Positions 1-9,744 of a DNA stretch of 64,000 nucleotides are shown here, in pieces. The first letter of the stretch is position 1. Each line of letters begins with the position of its first letter. The position numbers and the translations under genes were made by a program. The notes below the pieces were generated by a model, which was not told the origin of the DNA, ran no database searches, and worked only from the letters and a program-made list of their open reading frames with translations. The DNA is from Costus lasius (lineage: Eukaryota > Streptophyta > Magnoliopsida > Zingiberales > Costaceae): contig CM050448.1 in assembly GCA_027563935.2 (NCBI GenBank), positions 64,841,843 through 64,905,842 on the forward strand, in the 5' to 3' direction.

Positions 1-574
1 ATAGGTAGACTAGGCTCTATGGTTTCTTTAGGAAAGTCATCTACCTTAGGGGCTCTAGGCTTGGACCTCTTAATTTTATTCTTTGGTTTGTAGGACTGCA
101 AGACATAGCTATCGTTGTCCCTATGGTAATATTCATCAGACTCATCTAACCACGGTTTACCAAGATGGACATGGTAAGTGCCTTTTAGGGGCAAGACATC
201 ACACCAAACCTTTTGTTCAACACACAGTAATAGGAACTAGGCAGCTAAGGTTCACTAAGGTTCAGGTTCCATCTTCCCAAGTAATGGTATAAGGGTATGA
301 ATTAGGCTTGGGGGTCAACTTAAACTTGTCAATTGCTTGGGGAGTTATAAAGTTGAACCATATGCGTTCATCAATGGCAATCTTGCATATCATCAATCTT
401 AGTGTAAGTATGAAAATGGTCTGCTCTAAGGGTGACCTTATAGGTTGGAAGTCCCTCCATGTATCGATCATGATTTGCTTTTAAAACTTTATTGTTCTCT
501 TCTAAGTCTTGTTTCATGGCCTTCAGTTCATCATAGATCATGCTCATGTATTTTTGATTGAGATTAGAAGCCAT
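1..574 (-). pseudogene. Broken Ty3/gypsy-type gag/protease region
   Basis: Read on the minus strand, an ATG at 574 opens a 67-codon lysine/glutamate-rich frame that looks like a coiled coil. A frame change near 375-400 leads into a second frame ending with PNSYPYTITWEDGT near 262. Further broken frames toward position 1 contain CLVPI, WCDVLP and HLGKPWL. That order (PY.I.W, then CLVPI, then CDV.P and LG.PWL) is typical of the aspartic-protease region of plant Ty3/gypsy polyproteins. The protease Asp motif, a zinc knuckle and reverse transcriptase are not visible; the element runs off the left edge. The distance from the ATG to the protease is short, so an internal deletion is likely. It belongs to the DNA into which element B later inserted. 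Clade not assignable. Confidence 0.5.
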
Positions 575-1521
575 ATTTGAAAATTTTGAAAAGTGACAAT
601 GCAGAGCAGCTAAGCATATAGAAATTTAGAATAAGTAAACTATCGCATCAACTATTGAATAAGTACAAAATCAACACGTGCAGCAATGTTTAGCAATAGG
701 AGCGCTGTTTTAGATTTGTAATTCATAGCAGCCATTGGTTCAGCGAGAGTGGAAAATCAATAGGTTTACAAGCATGAGATTTTATCATCTGAAACATAAC
801 AAGGAAGGTTCACCATTTCAAAGTGAAAACTCAGCAGGAATTATGGTCAAACAGGTGCTGAGGTCACCTTCAAGCAAAGCACAATCTCAAATCCAGTAAT
901 GAACAGTAAATGGAGAAAAGTGATCGGCAAGCTTTGCTTACACTCCTGACTTCGCACAGCAATTATCTTGCTGAGGGTTTAGGAACTGAAAGCACAATCT
1001 GAAGGGAGCAGTAGACCATCAATGACCTTTGATGATTAACGATCCACCAGAAGTTTCGAACACAAATAAAATCCAGTAATGAACAATACACGCATAAAAT
1101 CTCAACTTGGTTCAAGTCTTCGAAAAAAAACTGACAGCACTTGGTTTTCTGTTGCTTCTGGAGAGGTGAATTGATTGAAGGAGAACAGTGGAAACTCTAT
1201 GGCGTAAGTAGTTCCCAGCAGATTCAAAGAACTAGAATTTCAGATAATAAGGTAAACGCAGGATTTCGGTGGTAAGCTATAGTAAAAAAATATCCTGAAA
1301 GGCTAACTTTGTTCAGATCTTCAAGGAGACTAACAACAATTGATTGGTTGCGTCTTTGAAGAGATGAACACCAGCAGGGAAGATCAGCAAACCCTCTATG
1401 GTATAGAGAATCACGAACCTCCTCTCTCTGTAGACAAACACGACTGAAAACAAGGATGGTGAGGAATGGTAAAGCATAAATTTTGGAGAAGACGAAAATG
1501 CAGAATCAAGGCATGAGTGAG

Positions 1522-1548
1522 GGAACTATCTATTACTTAGGTAGTTCC
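1522..1548. other. 10-bp hairpin, 7-nt loop (copy 1)
   Basis: Arms GGAACTATCT and AGGTAGTTCC pair over 10 bp with one G-T pair, around the loop attactt. A paralogous hairpin lies 188 bp downstream with arm changes that keep pairing. Confidence 0.55.
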
Positions 1549-1709
1549 AAACTCAAGTCGAACACAAAAAGCCAACAGAAACTCCAACTTTGGCATTCAA
1601 CAAAATCTGATTTAGATAGCAGCTGAAGAAAACCGAATCAGAAACACAGCAAGAACTCAGTAAGAAATTCAGTAACAGGGCATAGACTCGGATTTTCAAT
1701 AAAGGGTGA

Positions 1710-1738
1710 GGAGACTATCTATTTCTTAGATAGTTTCC
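1710..1738. other. 11-bp hairpin, 7-nt loop (copy 2)
   Basis: Arms GGAGACTATCT and AGATAGTTTCC pair over 11 positions with a single G-T pair, around the loop atttctt. It is the relative of the hairpin at 1522-1548. The G-T pair of copy 1 is an A-T pair here. Confidence 0.55.
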
Positions 1739-2169
1739 TACGCCAGCAAATTCAAAACGTCGCAAGTAGAGATTTCCAAACTTATAGCGCTAATGTTGAC
1801 AGAAACTACATAGAGGAAACTAGACATAGAAATTCAGCAAACAGAGCACAGAAATTCAGAAGTTTTCTCTTACAATCACGCAACAAGAATCACAGCATGT
1901 TATCAGAAAACAAGGATCAAACTAAGCAGAATTTGCAAGCAGTAACTAAAGCACACACAGGACAGAAAAAGTTCTTAGAGAACATAAATCGAGCACCTAA
2001 GGTTCACTCTGAAACCACTAATGTAAAAACGAAATTGCCCAAGATCTTCCTTAGGTATGCAGCTCTTCAAGTGTTGACTAATCATGCGCAGGTGTAGGTG
2101 ATCAGCTAGTAGAGATTCTTTAGCATGCAACACTAATAAAGTATTCAGATTTGGAAAGAAGTCACCTGA

Positions 2170-2192
2170 GGCCCCCATGAAGGAAGGGGGCC
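2170..2192. other. GC-rich 7-bp hairpin
   Basis: GGCCCCC and GGGGGCC form a perfect 7-bp stem around the loop atgaaggaa, in otherwise A/T-rich DNA. No role can be assigned. Confidence 0.45.
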
Positions 2193-2418
2193 AGATTCCA
2201 TTTGTTCCTTGCAACAATAGTCCTTGGGTTTTGATTGAAACAGTCCTTAATGTCTCGGCTGATATTGTTTAGGATCTCTTTAAGCTTCAGAAATTGACAA
2301 GTCTTCTCGTCAACTCCTAGTCACAAGCTGTTAGAGTAATGGATGACGGTTGAGAGGAATCAAGGCTCAGCGAATAGAGGTGGAAGAGGAAAGAAGGAGA
2401 GAAGAGAAGGATAAAGAG

Positions 2419-2469
2419 AGGAGCAAGCTCAACTCTCGGCACACAAGAGGAGCAAGCTCAACTCTCGGC
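2419..2469. repeat. 22-bp direct repeat
   Basis: The 22-bp sequence starting aggagcaagctcaac occurs at 2419-2440 and again at 2448-2469, a period of 29 bp. It is a short local duplication. Confidence 0.7.
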
Positions 2470-3396
2470 CACGCACAAACAAGGGGCCATTGGCTCACCC
2501 TCAAGCAAGAACATGGTAACACAAATTTCAGTTTCAAAGATATGCCATTCTAAGTGCAAAGTGTCTCGATACAAGGGCTTTAAACCCTTTCCCTCAACGA
2601 CTACAAAATTCACTCAAAGATCAACGGCTATTCCTTCTTGGATTTAAATTAGAGGGTGGAGATATGAATTCTTCCCTACTCTTTCATTGGATGAAGTGGG
2701 CGGTTGTATGGTTTTGCATTTGTGGCCGAATGCTTGGAGATTGAGATGCTGGCATGTCATTGGCTGGCGGTGAGGTGTGGAAGACTTTGCTGAAGAGGTG
2801 TCTATGTGCATGCTGATGACGTTAATAGCTGGTGCAAATGTCTTCATATTATTGGCTGGTGGGGAGGTGCCTTTGTAAGGTTTGCTTCGGTTGGATTTTG
2901 CGGGCACAAGCATAGTGATGTTGGAGAGCTGGCTGCGTAGGCTGCATATATTCCTTTGATTAGCTAGCGTATGGAGCTTGCTGGGGCTGTTTGGATGCAT
3001 TTGGTTCGGGTTGCATGTATTCCTTTGATTGGCTGATGTGCACGAATTGAATGTGGGCCTAATGGAGCTGATGTTGACTTGCTGAATTTGATTGAATCTT
3101 GGAATGTTGACTTGATTTGAAAATGGATATGATGAAGCCGGCTGACGTCTTGAGTGTTGAGGGGAAGGTGCCGTGTAGTGTCGTATAGGTGCATCAATCC
3201 TAGGCTAAACAACCTATTACATTCACTACAAAAGAAAAACAAAGACATGGAAAATAAATCCTAGGCTAGTCCTAACTACAACATAATAACATCAAGTGCA
3301 GGAAATATAAATAATGTTTGGAACATATTATTAAACAAGTCCAAAATACATCGAATTCCCAAAATTGGAGATCTTCAATGAGATGCTCCTGCATCA

Positions 3397-3401
3397 TCTT
3401 C
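3397..3401. repeat. TSD of element B, left (TCTTC)
   Basis: TCTTC directly precedes the TG of the left LTR of element B and is repeated at 34663-34667, directly after the other end. Confidence 0.9.
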
Positions 3402-3915
3402 TGTTTGGAACCCCTGGGGATATTTTACAAATTTTGGCATTACAGAGATTACAAACGCAGCAGAATAATATCCACGAAACAGGCTAGTCCCAAAAACCCA
3501 GTGAAGATCGTCAAGCGAGGGGGTCGACACGATGTGATAGAAAATACCTCAGGAGCAAAGTGAGAAGTCGATGTCGAGGTAGGCGCCCAAGTGTTCGCCC
3601 TCTGCAGTCTCACACACACGAATGCCTCAAGCTCTCTTCTTCCTAGCCCGGTGCTAGCCTCGGGAAGAAGATCCAAGCCTTAGGTCACCTTCTTCAAAGC
3701 TTGCGCCACCTTCAAAGAGAAGATGCACCAAGAGAAGAAGGAGAGGAGATGAAGAAGATGCCACCAATGCCTTGAAGTCCTTGCGCCAAGAGGGAAGGGG
3801 GATGAAGGCTTGCGGCTTGATGGAAGAAGCATGCGCCACCCTTGTTGCTCTCGCCCCCTTACTTGCTCACGTCTTCAAGAGAGTTAATGTGTCAAGTGGG
3901 GGTGACAAGGGGTCT

Positions 3916-3925
3916 CTTTTATAAG
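3916..3925 (-). promoter_or_regulatory. TATA-like box in element B 3' LTR
   Basis: On the minus strand the sequence reads CTTATAAAAG, a good plant TATA box, about 515 bp before the LTR end. The same word is kept in the other LTR (33224-33233). Transcription would start some 30 bp further on in minus sense. Promoter role is inferred. Confidence 0.5.
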
Positions 3926-4700
3926 AGCGAGAGGCAGTTTGGCATGGGCTTAGATCATGACAAGTGTGCGGCTAGGATAAGGGGTTGACAATTAGGGTTT
4001 GTGGTAAGGAAAGTCTCCAAGATTTTACAATAAACCTCATTCAACCTATTCATATTTGCCCAAGTGCCATATCAGCCCCAAGACATGCCTTAGAGGCATT
4101 CATACCATCAAAGGATGAAGGGCTAGGCGCATAATGCTTCTTAATGAAGCAAAAGGCGCCTCCCTCACCCCATTATGCCCTTAGGCGCCAATGGGGTGAG
4201 ATTTCTCCTTATTATACCCTTTTAGTCTCTTGTCTCTTCATGACAATTTATTAGTGAGCCCAATTAACAAATGGGCCTAGCCCAAAGTCCATTATGCATG
4301 TTAACCAAGCCATTGGATCCAATTCAATATTACCCAAGGTCAAATAAGTCTAACCATGGTTAATTTGGTCAATATGCCAAAAATGGAAGTTGGCTCCAAT
4401 AAGTTTCTTCCATCTCATCAGGCCCATTGGTGCTAATGAAATCTCCAAAATAGATCTGAGTTATCCAATAACTCAATCATAAGACTTCCCAATCAATACG
4501 AGAACTCGAGTATCTTGGTGTTCGACCCTGTAGGTTCCTTTGACATTGGTAGTTCTGACCTAAGGTCACCACAAGCCGTGAGTGGCACCTACCAGTGCAT
4601 CGCTGCTACCCAAGTCATCGGAATGGATATTGACATCGACATCCCCATTATCGCAACTAGGTACAGATACATTATAGTCCCTTTGTCGAACTGATATCCG

Positions 4701-4782
4701 ATTGGACAAGTGTGTCATCACTTGTTTTCACCTCATCACATGGTCATGACTAAATCAGGTTTTCACCTGGGTATGGCCATAC
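4701..4782 (-). promoter_or_regulatory. Conserved LTR module (palindrome plus CCAAT), element B 3' LTR
   Basis: GTATGGCCATAC, a perfect 12-bp palindrome, lies at 4771-4782. In minus sense it is followed 53 bp later by TGACACACTTGTCCAAT (4717-4701). The same two words in the same order and spacing occur in the LTRs of the other copia family in the window. Confidence 0.6.
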
Positions 4783-5040
4783 ACTTTCAGTCATAGAACC
4801 ATAGAGGAGCTCCATAGATATCATGCTTCCCTTAGGAAGGGGCAAATCCTTTGTCTGTACATTAATTATCATATATGGGTTGTGACATACTCAATGATAG
4901 CCTTTATAACCTCCCAACTACGGCGAGGTATTAGGTTGCATCAAAGCATGTCCATAACCATGTAGAAGAGTTAATGACCTCAAGTCTAAGGATCAATGCA
5001 TCTCCTATCACTTGTGAGGATAACTCATGACACCATGTCA

Positions 5041-6231
5041 GTCTTCCTTTTGAAGACCCATTTACACCCTATGGGTTTTACCCCATCAGGTAGCAAAACT
5101 AAATCTCAGACTTGGTTAGCCGACATGGAATCCATCTCGAATTGCATGGCTTCAAGCCATCTCTCAGAGTCCGGTCTAGAGACCGCCTCATCGTAGGTGC
5201 ATGGCTCATCTTCGATGATGAAGATTCCGTCGTGTTGGGTTGGCAAGACCCATACCTCTCAGGTGCACGACGAATCCTCCCAGACCTACGTGGGACCTGT
5301 GTCTGAGCCTCAGGCTGCCTAGCAGCCGGTGCAGGTGGCTCAGGTTCCATCTCTATGTCTTGTGGTCGCACTTGGACCTCATCCAAGTTAAATTTCCTCC
5401 CATTGACTTCTTTCATAAGTAATTCTTTCTCTAGAAAGACAGCACCCCGAGCAACAAAAACTTTGTTCTCGGTGGGAACATAGAAGTAGTAACCCTTAGT
5501 TTCCTTAGGGTACCCCACAAACACACATTTATCAGATCTAGGTTCTAGTTTGCTAGAATCCTGACATTTGACATAAGCCTCACATCCCCAGATCTTGATA
5601 AAGGAGAGATTAGGGTGTCTCCCACTCTATACCTCGTATGGTATCTTGGAGACACTCTTAGATCGAACATTATTCAGTATCAGAGAAGCTGTGTCAAGTG
5701 CATGCCCCCATAATGAGGGAGGTAGAGTTGCATGACTCATCATAGACCGAACCATGTCTAACAAAGTTTGATTTCTCCTCTCAGACACACCATTCCATTG
5801 AGGTGTTCCAGGAGGAGTGAGTTGGGATATTATCCCACACTCCCTAAGATAGTCAAAGAACTCACCACTTAGGTACTCTCCACCACGATCGGATCGAAGA
5901 GCTTTGATGGATTTTCCAAGCTGGTTCTCTACTTCATTTTTGCAATCCTTGAATTTCTCAAAGGATTCAAATTTATGTCTCATTAGGTAGACATAACCAT
6001 ATCTACTGAAGTCATCAGTGAAGGTAATGAAGCAGCTGTGTCCTCCTCTGGCTTGTTTATTGAATGACCCACACACATCAGTATGAATGAGATCCAACAA
6101 ACCTCTTGCCCCCTCACCAGTCTTGGTGAAGGGTGCCTTTGTCATTTTCCCTAATAAACAAGGCTCGCATGTATCAAATTCCTCCAAGGAACTTGAATCT
6201 AACAACCCATTTGCATGGAGTTGTTGAATGC
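5041..6231 (-). pseudogene. gag-pol: Element B integrase and start of reverse transcriptase, broken
   Basis: Minus-strand frames from 6205 carry CEPCLLGKMTKAPF (the Cys pair of the HHCC zinc finger), LIHTDVCGSF, LRSDRGGEY and WNGVSERRN, giving the D, D and E residues of a retroviral-type integrase. A TAG replaces the Trp after PYEV at about 5627. The frame resumes to RRSGRIRRAPERYG at about 5290, breaks again, and ends with PIGCKWVFK, the start of copia reverse transcriptase, at 5041. There it fuses to the 3' LTR. The upstream part of the integrase lies on the other side of element A, from 29619. The frame continues across the empty site once A and one TSD copy are ignored, which confirms the insertion point. 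Non-functional. Confidence 0.85.
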
Positions 6232-6236
6232 GATTC
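6232..6236. repeat. TSD of element A, left (GATTC)
   Basis: GATTC precedes the TGTTGGGG start of the A 5' LTR and recurs at 29614-29618 after the last LTR fragment. The pair brackets the whole three-LTR structure. Confidence 0.92.
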
Positions 6237-7920
6237 TGTTGGGGTATGCCCTTAAGGCTAATGTTTGAGGCCTTGGGATTGTAACAGTATCATGTATAAA
6301 CTCTTATGTTTATAAAGGCAATGGTTGTTATTCAGTTTGTTATATTATCTGCTGCAATACATATACTTCTGAATAATGTCTCAATGCTGTTCAGCTGGGC
6401 TGACATGCAGTAAAGTCCTTAGTCGATATATCTTGGCGAACATGAGACAGCCTTGATATGATTGAGACTAATATGTGTTCTAATCTTATAGGATGCTTCG
6501 AGCATAGAATAAGATGTAGACTCATGGGTACATTGGATGTACTGGACAGACCCTACTAGGATATTCAATTGCTTGTCACAATGTGAATAATCCTTGATTG
6601 CAACAAGTGGCACATTTCCTCTGACTTGAGATCACTTGTGTTTCTAAATGATGATTGTCATTGTTTTGAGGTAGTTCAATATCATTTGAAAAATAATGGT
6701 TATAGACTATCTTGGATGGTGAGCTTGAGTCAGGTTAGGGCACTAGTGATAGATAAAGGATTGCCGTCTCCTTAATTGGAGTGTGATGTTCTAAAGGGGC
6801 CCCCCTCTGTATGAGATGATTGAGAAAGTGTATGGCCATACCCAGGTGACAGTGTTCATCTGATCTAATCATGCTCATCATATTGGAGCTACAAGCTTGA
6901 CACGCTTGTCCAATAAGAACATCCAGTGGCAAAGGAAATTTGCATGCCTTGTGAATTGGATTCACACTTGTGCTGTGGTTTGGGTGTAGTCTTGGAAGAC
7001 TCTTTCCTTTATATCGGGAGACAGTGATGTGTTGCTAGATACCCCTCACTGATCGTGATAACGTAAGTTGTCGTTACCGACATTTAAAGGAAACCCTTAG
7101 GGTCGCACAATTTGATGATATGGCTTACTTAAGTCAGATCGTGTGGACTGAATTGTTTGGGTTCAGTTTAAAGGGATTTAGTCTCTGATTGTAAGTGAGA
7201 TCTAGTCTGATCATGTTTGATTGATTAGGGCTTGAGATCGGTAAGCTTCGATTGAGAGAATAGATGCTAGATCAGTGAGATCAGGAGCATCAAGAGATCA
7301 ATGGTCAGATCTTAAGCCTTAGGGGTTTATTATAATCTGGACTAATTGCTTGGTTTATTTGGTTATTGAACCAAATCGATTTGAACCAGCTCATTGGATG
7401 AGCGTATGGTTCAAGTTGGCATTTGCGATTGGGGTCACTTGAACGTTGAGATGGTTTTGCTATTTTTAGATAGCATGTCACAACGTGACCACATCTCTCT
7501 CACGTCGCCCCTCTCTCGCCCTCTTGTCGCCATTTTGCCTTTGGCTCTTCACACATTCGTGTGAAAAAAGGTGGTAGACGAAAGAAGAAAAAAAAAATCG
7601 CCAAGCAAGAAAAGCTCTCTCTTCCCTTCAAACGATCAAAGACACCTTGGACGATCCTTGCTAGCACAAGGGACGACAAGAAGGAGCAAGCCGTTGATCA
7701 TCTTGTGTGTGACGATTTGGAGGAGACCTCTTTTGTTCTCTTGCTTCCAAGGCGCCATCTAGAAATGGCCATGGTATGAATCGCATTCTTTCTTGCATTC
7801 AAAAGTTTTAATGTTGATCATAATACATGCATCGATCCCATGAAACCCTAGTATCCGCTGCCCATGTTTTGTATGCGCCACTTTAGGGTTTCGGCCCCCC
7901 TTATTGAAAGGGGACTTTCA
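6237..7920 (+). repeat. Element A 5' LTR (1684 bp)
   Basis: Starts TGTTGGGGTATG and ends GGGGACTTTCA, directly before the primer site. It is the same length as the middle LTR (25180-26863) and I count only three substitutions between them. Open frames inside (for example 7561-7779) recur in the other LTR copies, have no domain, and are not treated as genes. Confidence 0.95.
6830..7015 (+). promoter_or_regulatory. Probable U3 promoter module in A 5' LTR
   Basis: Three elements lie in order: the 12-bp palindrome GTATGGCCATAC (6830-6841), TGACACGCTTGTCCAAT with a CCAAT box (6898-6914), and CTTTATATC as a TATA candidate (about 7007-7015). The first two also occur in the B family LTRs. The palindrome is kept in every LTR of A, C, E and in the D 3' LTR; in the D 5' LTR one base is changed. 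Promoter role is inferred from order and conservation. Confidence 0.5.
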
Positions 7921-7922
7921 AA

Positions 7923-7933
7923 TGGTATCAGAG
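7923..7933 (+). other. Primer-binding site of A (initiator Met tRNA)
   Basis: TGGTATCAGAG starts 2 bp after the LTR and is complementary to the 3' end of plant initiator methionine tRNA, the usual primer for copia minus-strand DNA. Confidence 0.9.
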
Positions 7934-8800
7934 GAGGTTTTATGCATCGTTTTATGATTGCTTAATGCTTGGTCTTCATGTTTGATCCATACTTGCGCAT
8001 ATGCTTAGATCTAGATGACATGCGAAACTAACATACATCTTAGTATATGTTTTTGTTGGCACATGTATGTTGGCGCATCTATGTTTTCTTCAAAACTTCT
8101 TCTCATGCACGACTCTCATTAGATCTAAGAGGCGCCTGCTTTAAACCCTTAGACGGGTTATTAGGGTTGAAGTCATCCCCTAGGTTAGATCCAAACAGTC
8201 TGATCAGATCATCTGACAGCCTTGATGGGTCGACCAGATAGCATCTGTGCGTAAGCACGAGATGGCTATAGGTCGACTGCAGACAGGCGTGTAGCGATGT
8301 CTGATTGAGACGACTAGTGAACACGCATGAGTTAGGCCCGGGGTCACACCCGCTTGCCAGAACTCATGAGGGTTGTTCAGCCCTGGCGCATGCATGGTTG
8401 ACCATTAGGTCGACTCAAGTCAGTTACGACTTGGTGCATGCAAGGGCAATGGATTTGACTAGGTCAGATGAGTGGATCCCTTGTAATGGACCGTTGTAAG
8501 GTAGTAGGGCCAATAAGGAAAATTAAAATTGATGCCAATGGGGTTTTCAAAATTTTATTTTCTTATGTTGGATCGCATGATGTTTGTAAGCATATGTTTG
8601 TTTATTTAATCTTGTGTGGGCTGCCCATGTTTAATGTGTGCTGTGCTGGGGCCTGCGTGCCTGGAATTTAAATGTAAATAAATATTTTTATTGTGATCTG
8701 TGCATCACTTTTCATTTAAATTATAAAGTGTAATTGACCTGCGAGTCAATCTTGTCTAGATAGATTAATTTGTAAATTAATCAGACAAGAGCACAGAGCA

Positions 8801-8873
8801 CACTTGGCAGAGGCGCTTGCAGCAGAGGCTTGACCAGGTGGGAGGTCCAGGGTTCGACTCTGGGACCAGGCGC
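8801..8873 (+). other. tRNA-like segment in A leader
   Basis: CTTGGCAGAGGCGC resembles a pol III A box. GGTTCGACTCT at 8851-8861 fits a B box, within a T-arm-like hairpin (CCAG...CTGG). No full cloverleaf can be drawn, so this is not called a tRNA gene. A tRNA-derived SINE fragment is possible. It is present in A, C and D but missing from E. Confidence 0.45.
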
Positions 8874-9199
8874 ATTTTCCCTGGTAGGCGCACCTGAGCT
8901 GCAGATGGCGCTTGGGCCCGGGTTTGGGCCAGATGAGCAGCAAAAGACCCATGAAGAAAAGCAAGTGAAGACTTAAGTTTAATTTAAGGTCTATTTTAGG
9001 CTTAATGGGCTTTTACCACATAAGATCAGCATGCTTTCTATTTATTGCTTTTATAATTAGAATTGCATGAGTTTATCTTCTGCTATCACCATAGGAATTG
9101 CATGATAGTCAAGAAGATAAAAGACCGTTAAAATCCAACGCTAAAATATCAAGCTCGTAAGCCTTCTGACGCGAAACCTCACTGTTCTGATTATCGTTG

Positions 9200-9636
9200 G
9201 AGCCGTGTTGTACCCACTCAGTGGGCACGTCCATCTATCTTCAGACGGTGCGGGATTACACCTGCGTGTTACAGAGAAGGGATTTATCGCTTCTCGTTGC
9301 TCAGCATAGCACGTGGTGGTCCAGGGAGTAGGTCGGGTCAGCTTGACCATGTAGGCTACATATGTGGCGCATATGGTAGCACATGGAGGCAGCCATCTGT
9401 GGGATCAGAGACTGTGTTGTACCAACTCAGTTGGCACAGTCAGCTGGATTGCCCAGATGAAGGGGAATCGCACGGGTTGGCGATTGGCTGGGACAGCCTA
9501 CCAGAGACTAGTGCTTGTACTCTCTGTGCATCTTATCTCGCCTGAGCGGGACGCGGAGACCGAGTATGAAATCTGGATCCCATCGCACTAAAAGAGTTCT
9601 ACTCTTTCGGGCTGTTTTTGCTGGATTTTTCAGCCA
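9200..9636 (+). other. Conserved structured leader RNA segment, A copy 1
   Basis: Hairpins in order: CCCAC-TCA-GTGGG (9213-9225) with outer CGTG/CACG; GAGAAG/CTTCTC (9274-9279, 9290-9295); GGTCA-GCT-TGACC (9336-9348); CCAAC-TCA-GTTGG (9422-9434) with outer ACTGTG/CACAGT and a 5-nt 5' bulge ttgta; AAAGAGT-TCT-ACTCTTT (9591-9607); and GGCTG/CAGCC (9610-9614, 9631-9635). In other copies the loops change while the stems stay paired. The segment ends about 110 nt before gag. The pattern indicates selection on RNA structure; packaging or dimerisation is my inference. Confidence 0.65.
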
Positions 9637-9744
9637 GATAAAATAGTGAGAAAAGAATCTTTCTTAAGTCCTGGATTGATTCTGAACATTGATACTGACC
9701 TTGCTGTTCTTGCATTGTTGTAGATTCCTGCAGCAACGAACACC

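Larger units (their letters stand above)
880..1740. repeat. Diverged tandem-like repeats, 180-200 bp spacing
   Basis: The string atccagtaatgaaca occurs twice exactly 180 bp apart (from 891 and from 1071; the second copy reads ...gaacaa). ctctatgg recurs near 1195 and 1394. Similar hairpins recur at 1522 and 1710, 188 bp apart. Flanking words such as a gag(a)ggtgaa/gagatgaa motif and cagcag also recur with this period. This reads as an old tandem array, too diverged to set unit borders by eye. Confidence 0.4.
575..3396. other. Non-coding flank with diverged repeats
   Basis: No coding frame here shows a recognisable domain. Open frames up to about 118 codons occur on both strands but look like chance. 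The stretch lies upstream (minus-strand sense) of the gypsy-type frame at 1-574, so it could be a leader or LTR of that relic, but no TG...CA boundary or primer site was found. It contains diverged repeats with 180-200 bp spacing, several hairpins and a 22-bp direct repeat, listed separately. Confidence 0.5.
3402..5035 (-). repeat. Element B 3' LTR, truncated
   Basis: About 1634 bp align to the right-hand LTR at 32713-34662, starting tgtttggaacccctgg against tgttgggaaaccccgg. The match stops near 5035, where the sequence switches to the reverse-transcriptase start (minus strand encodes PIGCKWVFK). The junction shares cca between both parents, a 3-bp microhomology. The missing part is the U3 start of the LTR, so this was an internal deletion rather than an LTR end. 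Confidence 0.88.
7934..9744 (+). other. Element A 5' leader (untranslated)
   Basis: About 1.8 kb between primer site and gag without a credible coding frame. It contains a tRNA-like segment (8801-8873) and a cluster of conserved hairpins (9200-9636). A pyrimidine-rich tract ending in TTGTAG at about 9723 resembles a 3' splice site just before gag. The same leader occurs in A copy 2, C, D and E. Confidence 0.75.

Noticed and set aside
8801..8873. Functional tRNA gene in the copia leader
   Set aside because: No complete cloverleaf or acceptor stem; only box-like and T-arm-like parts.
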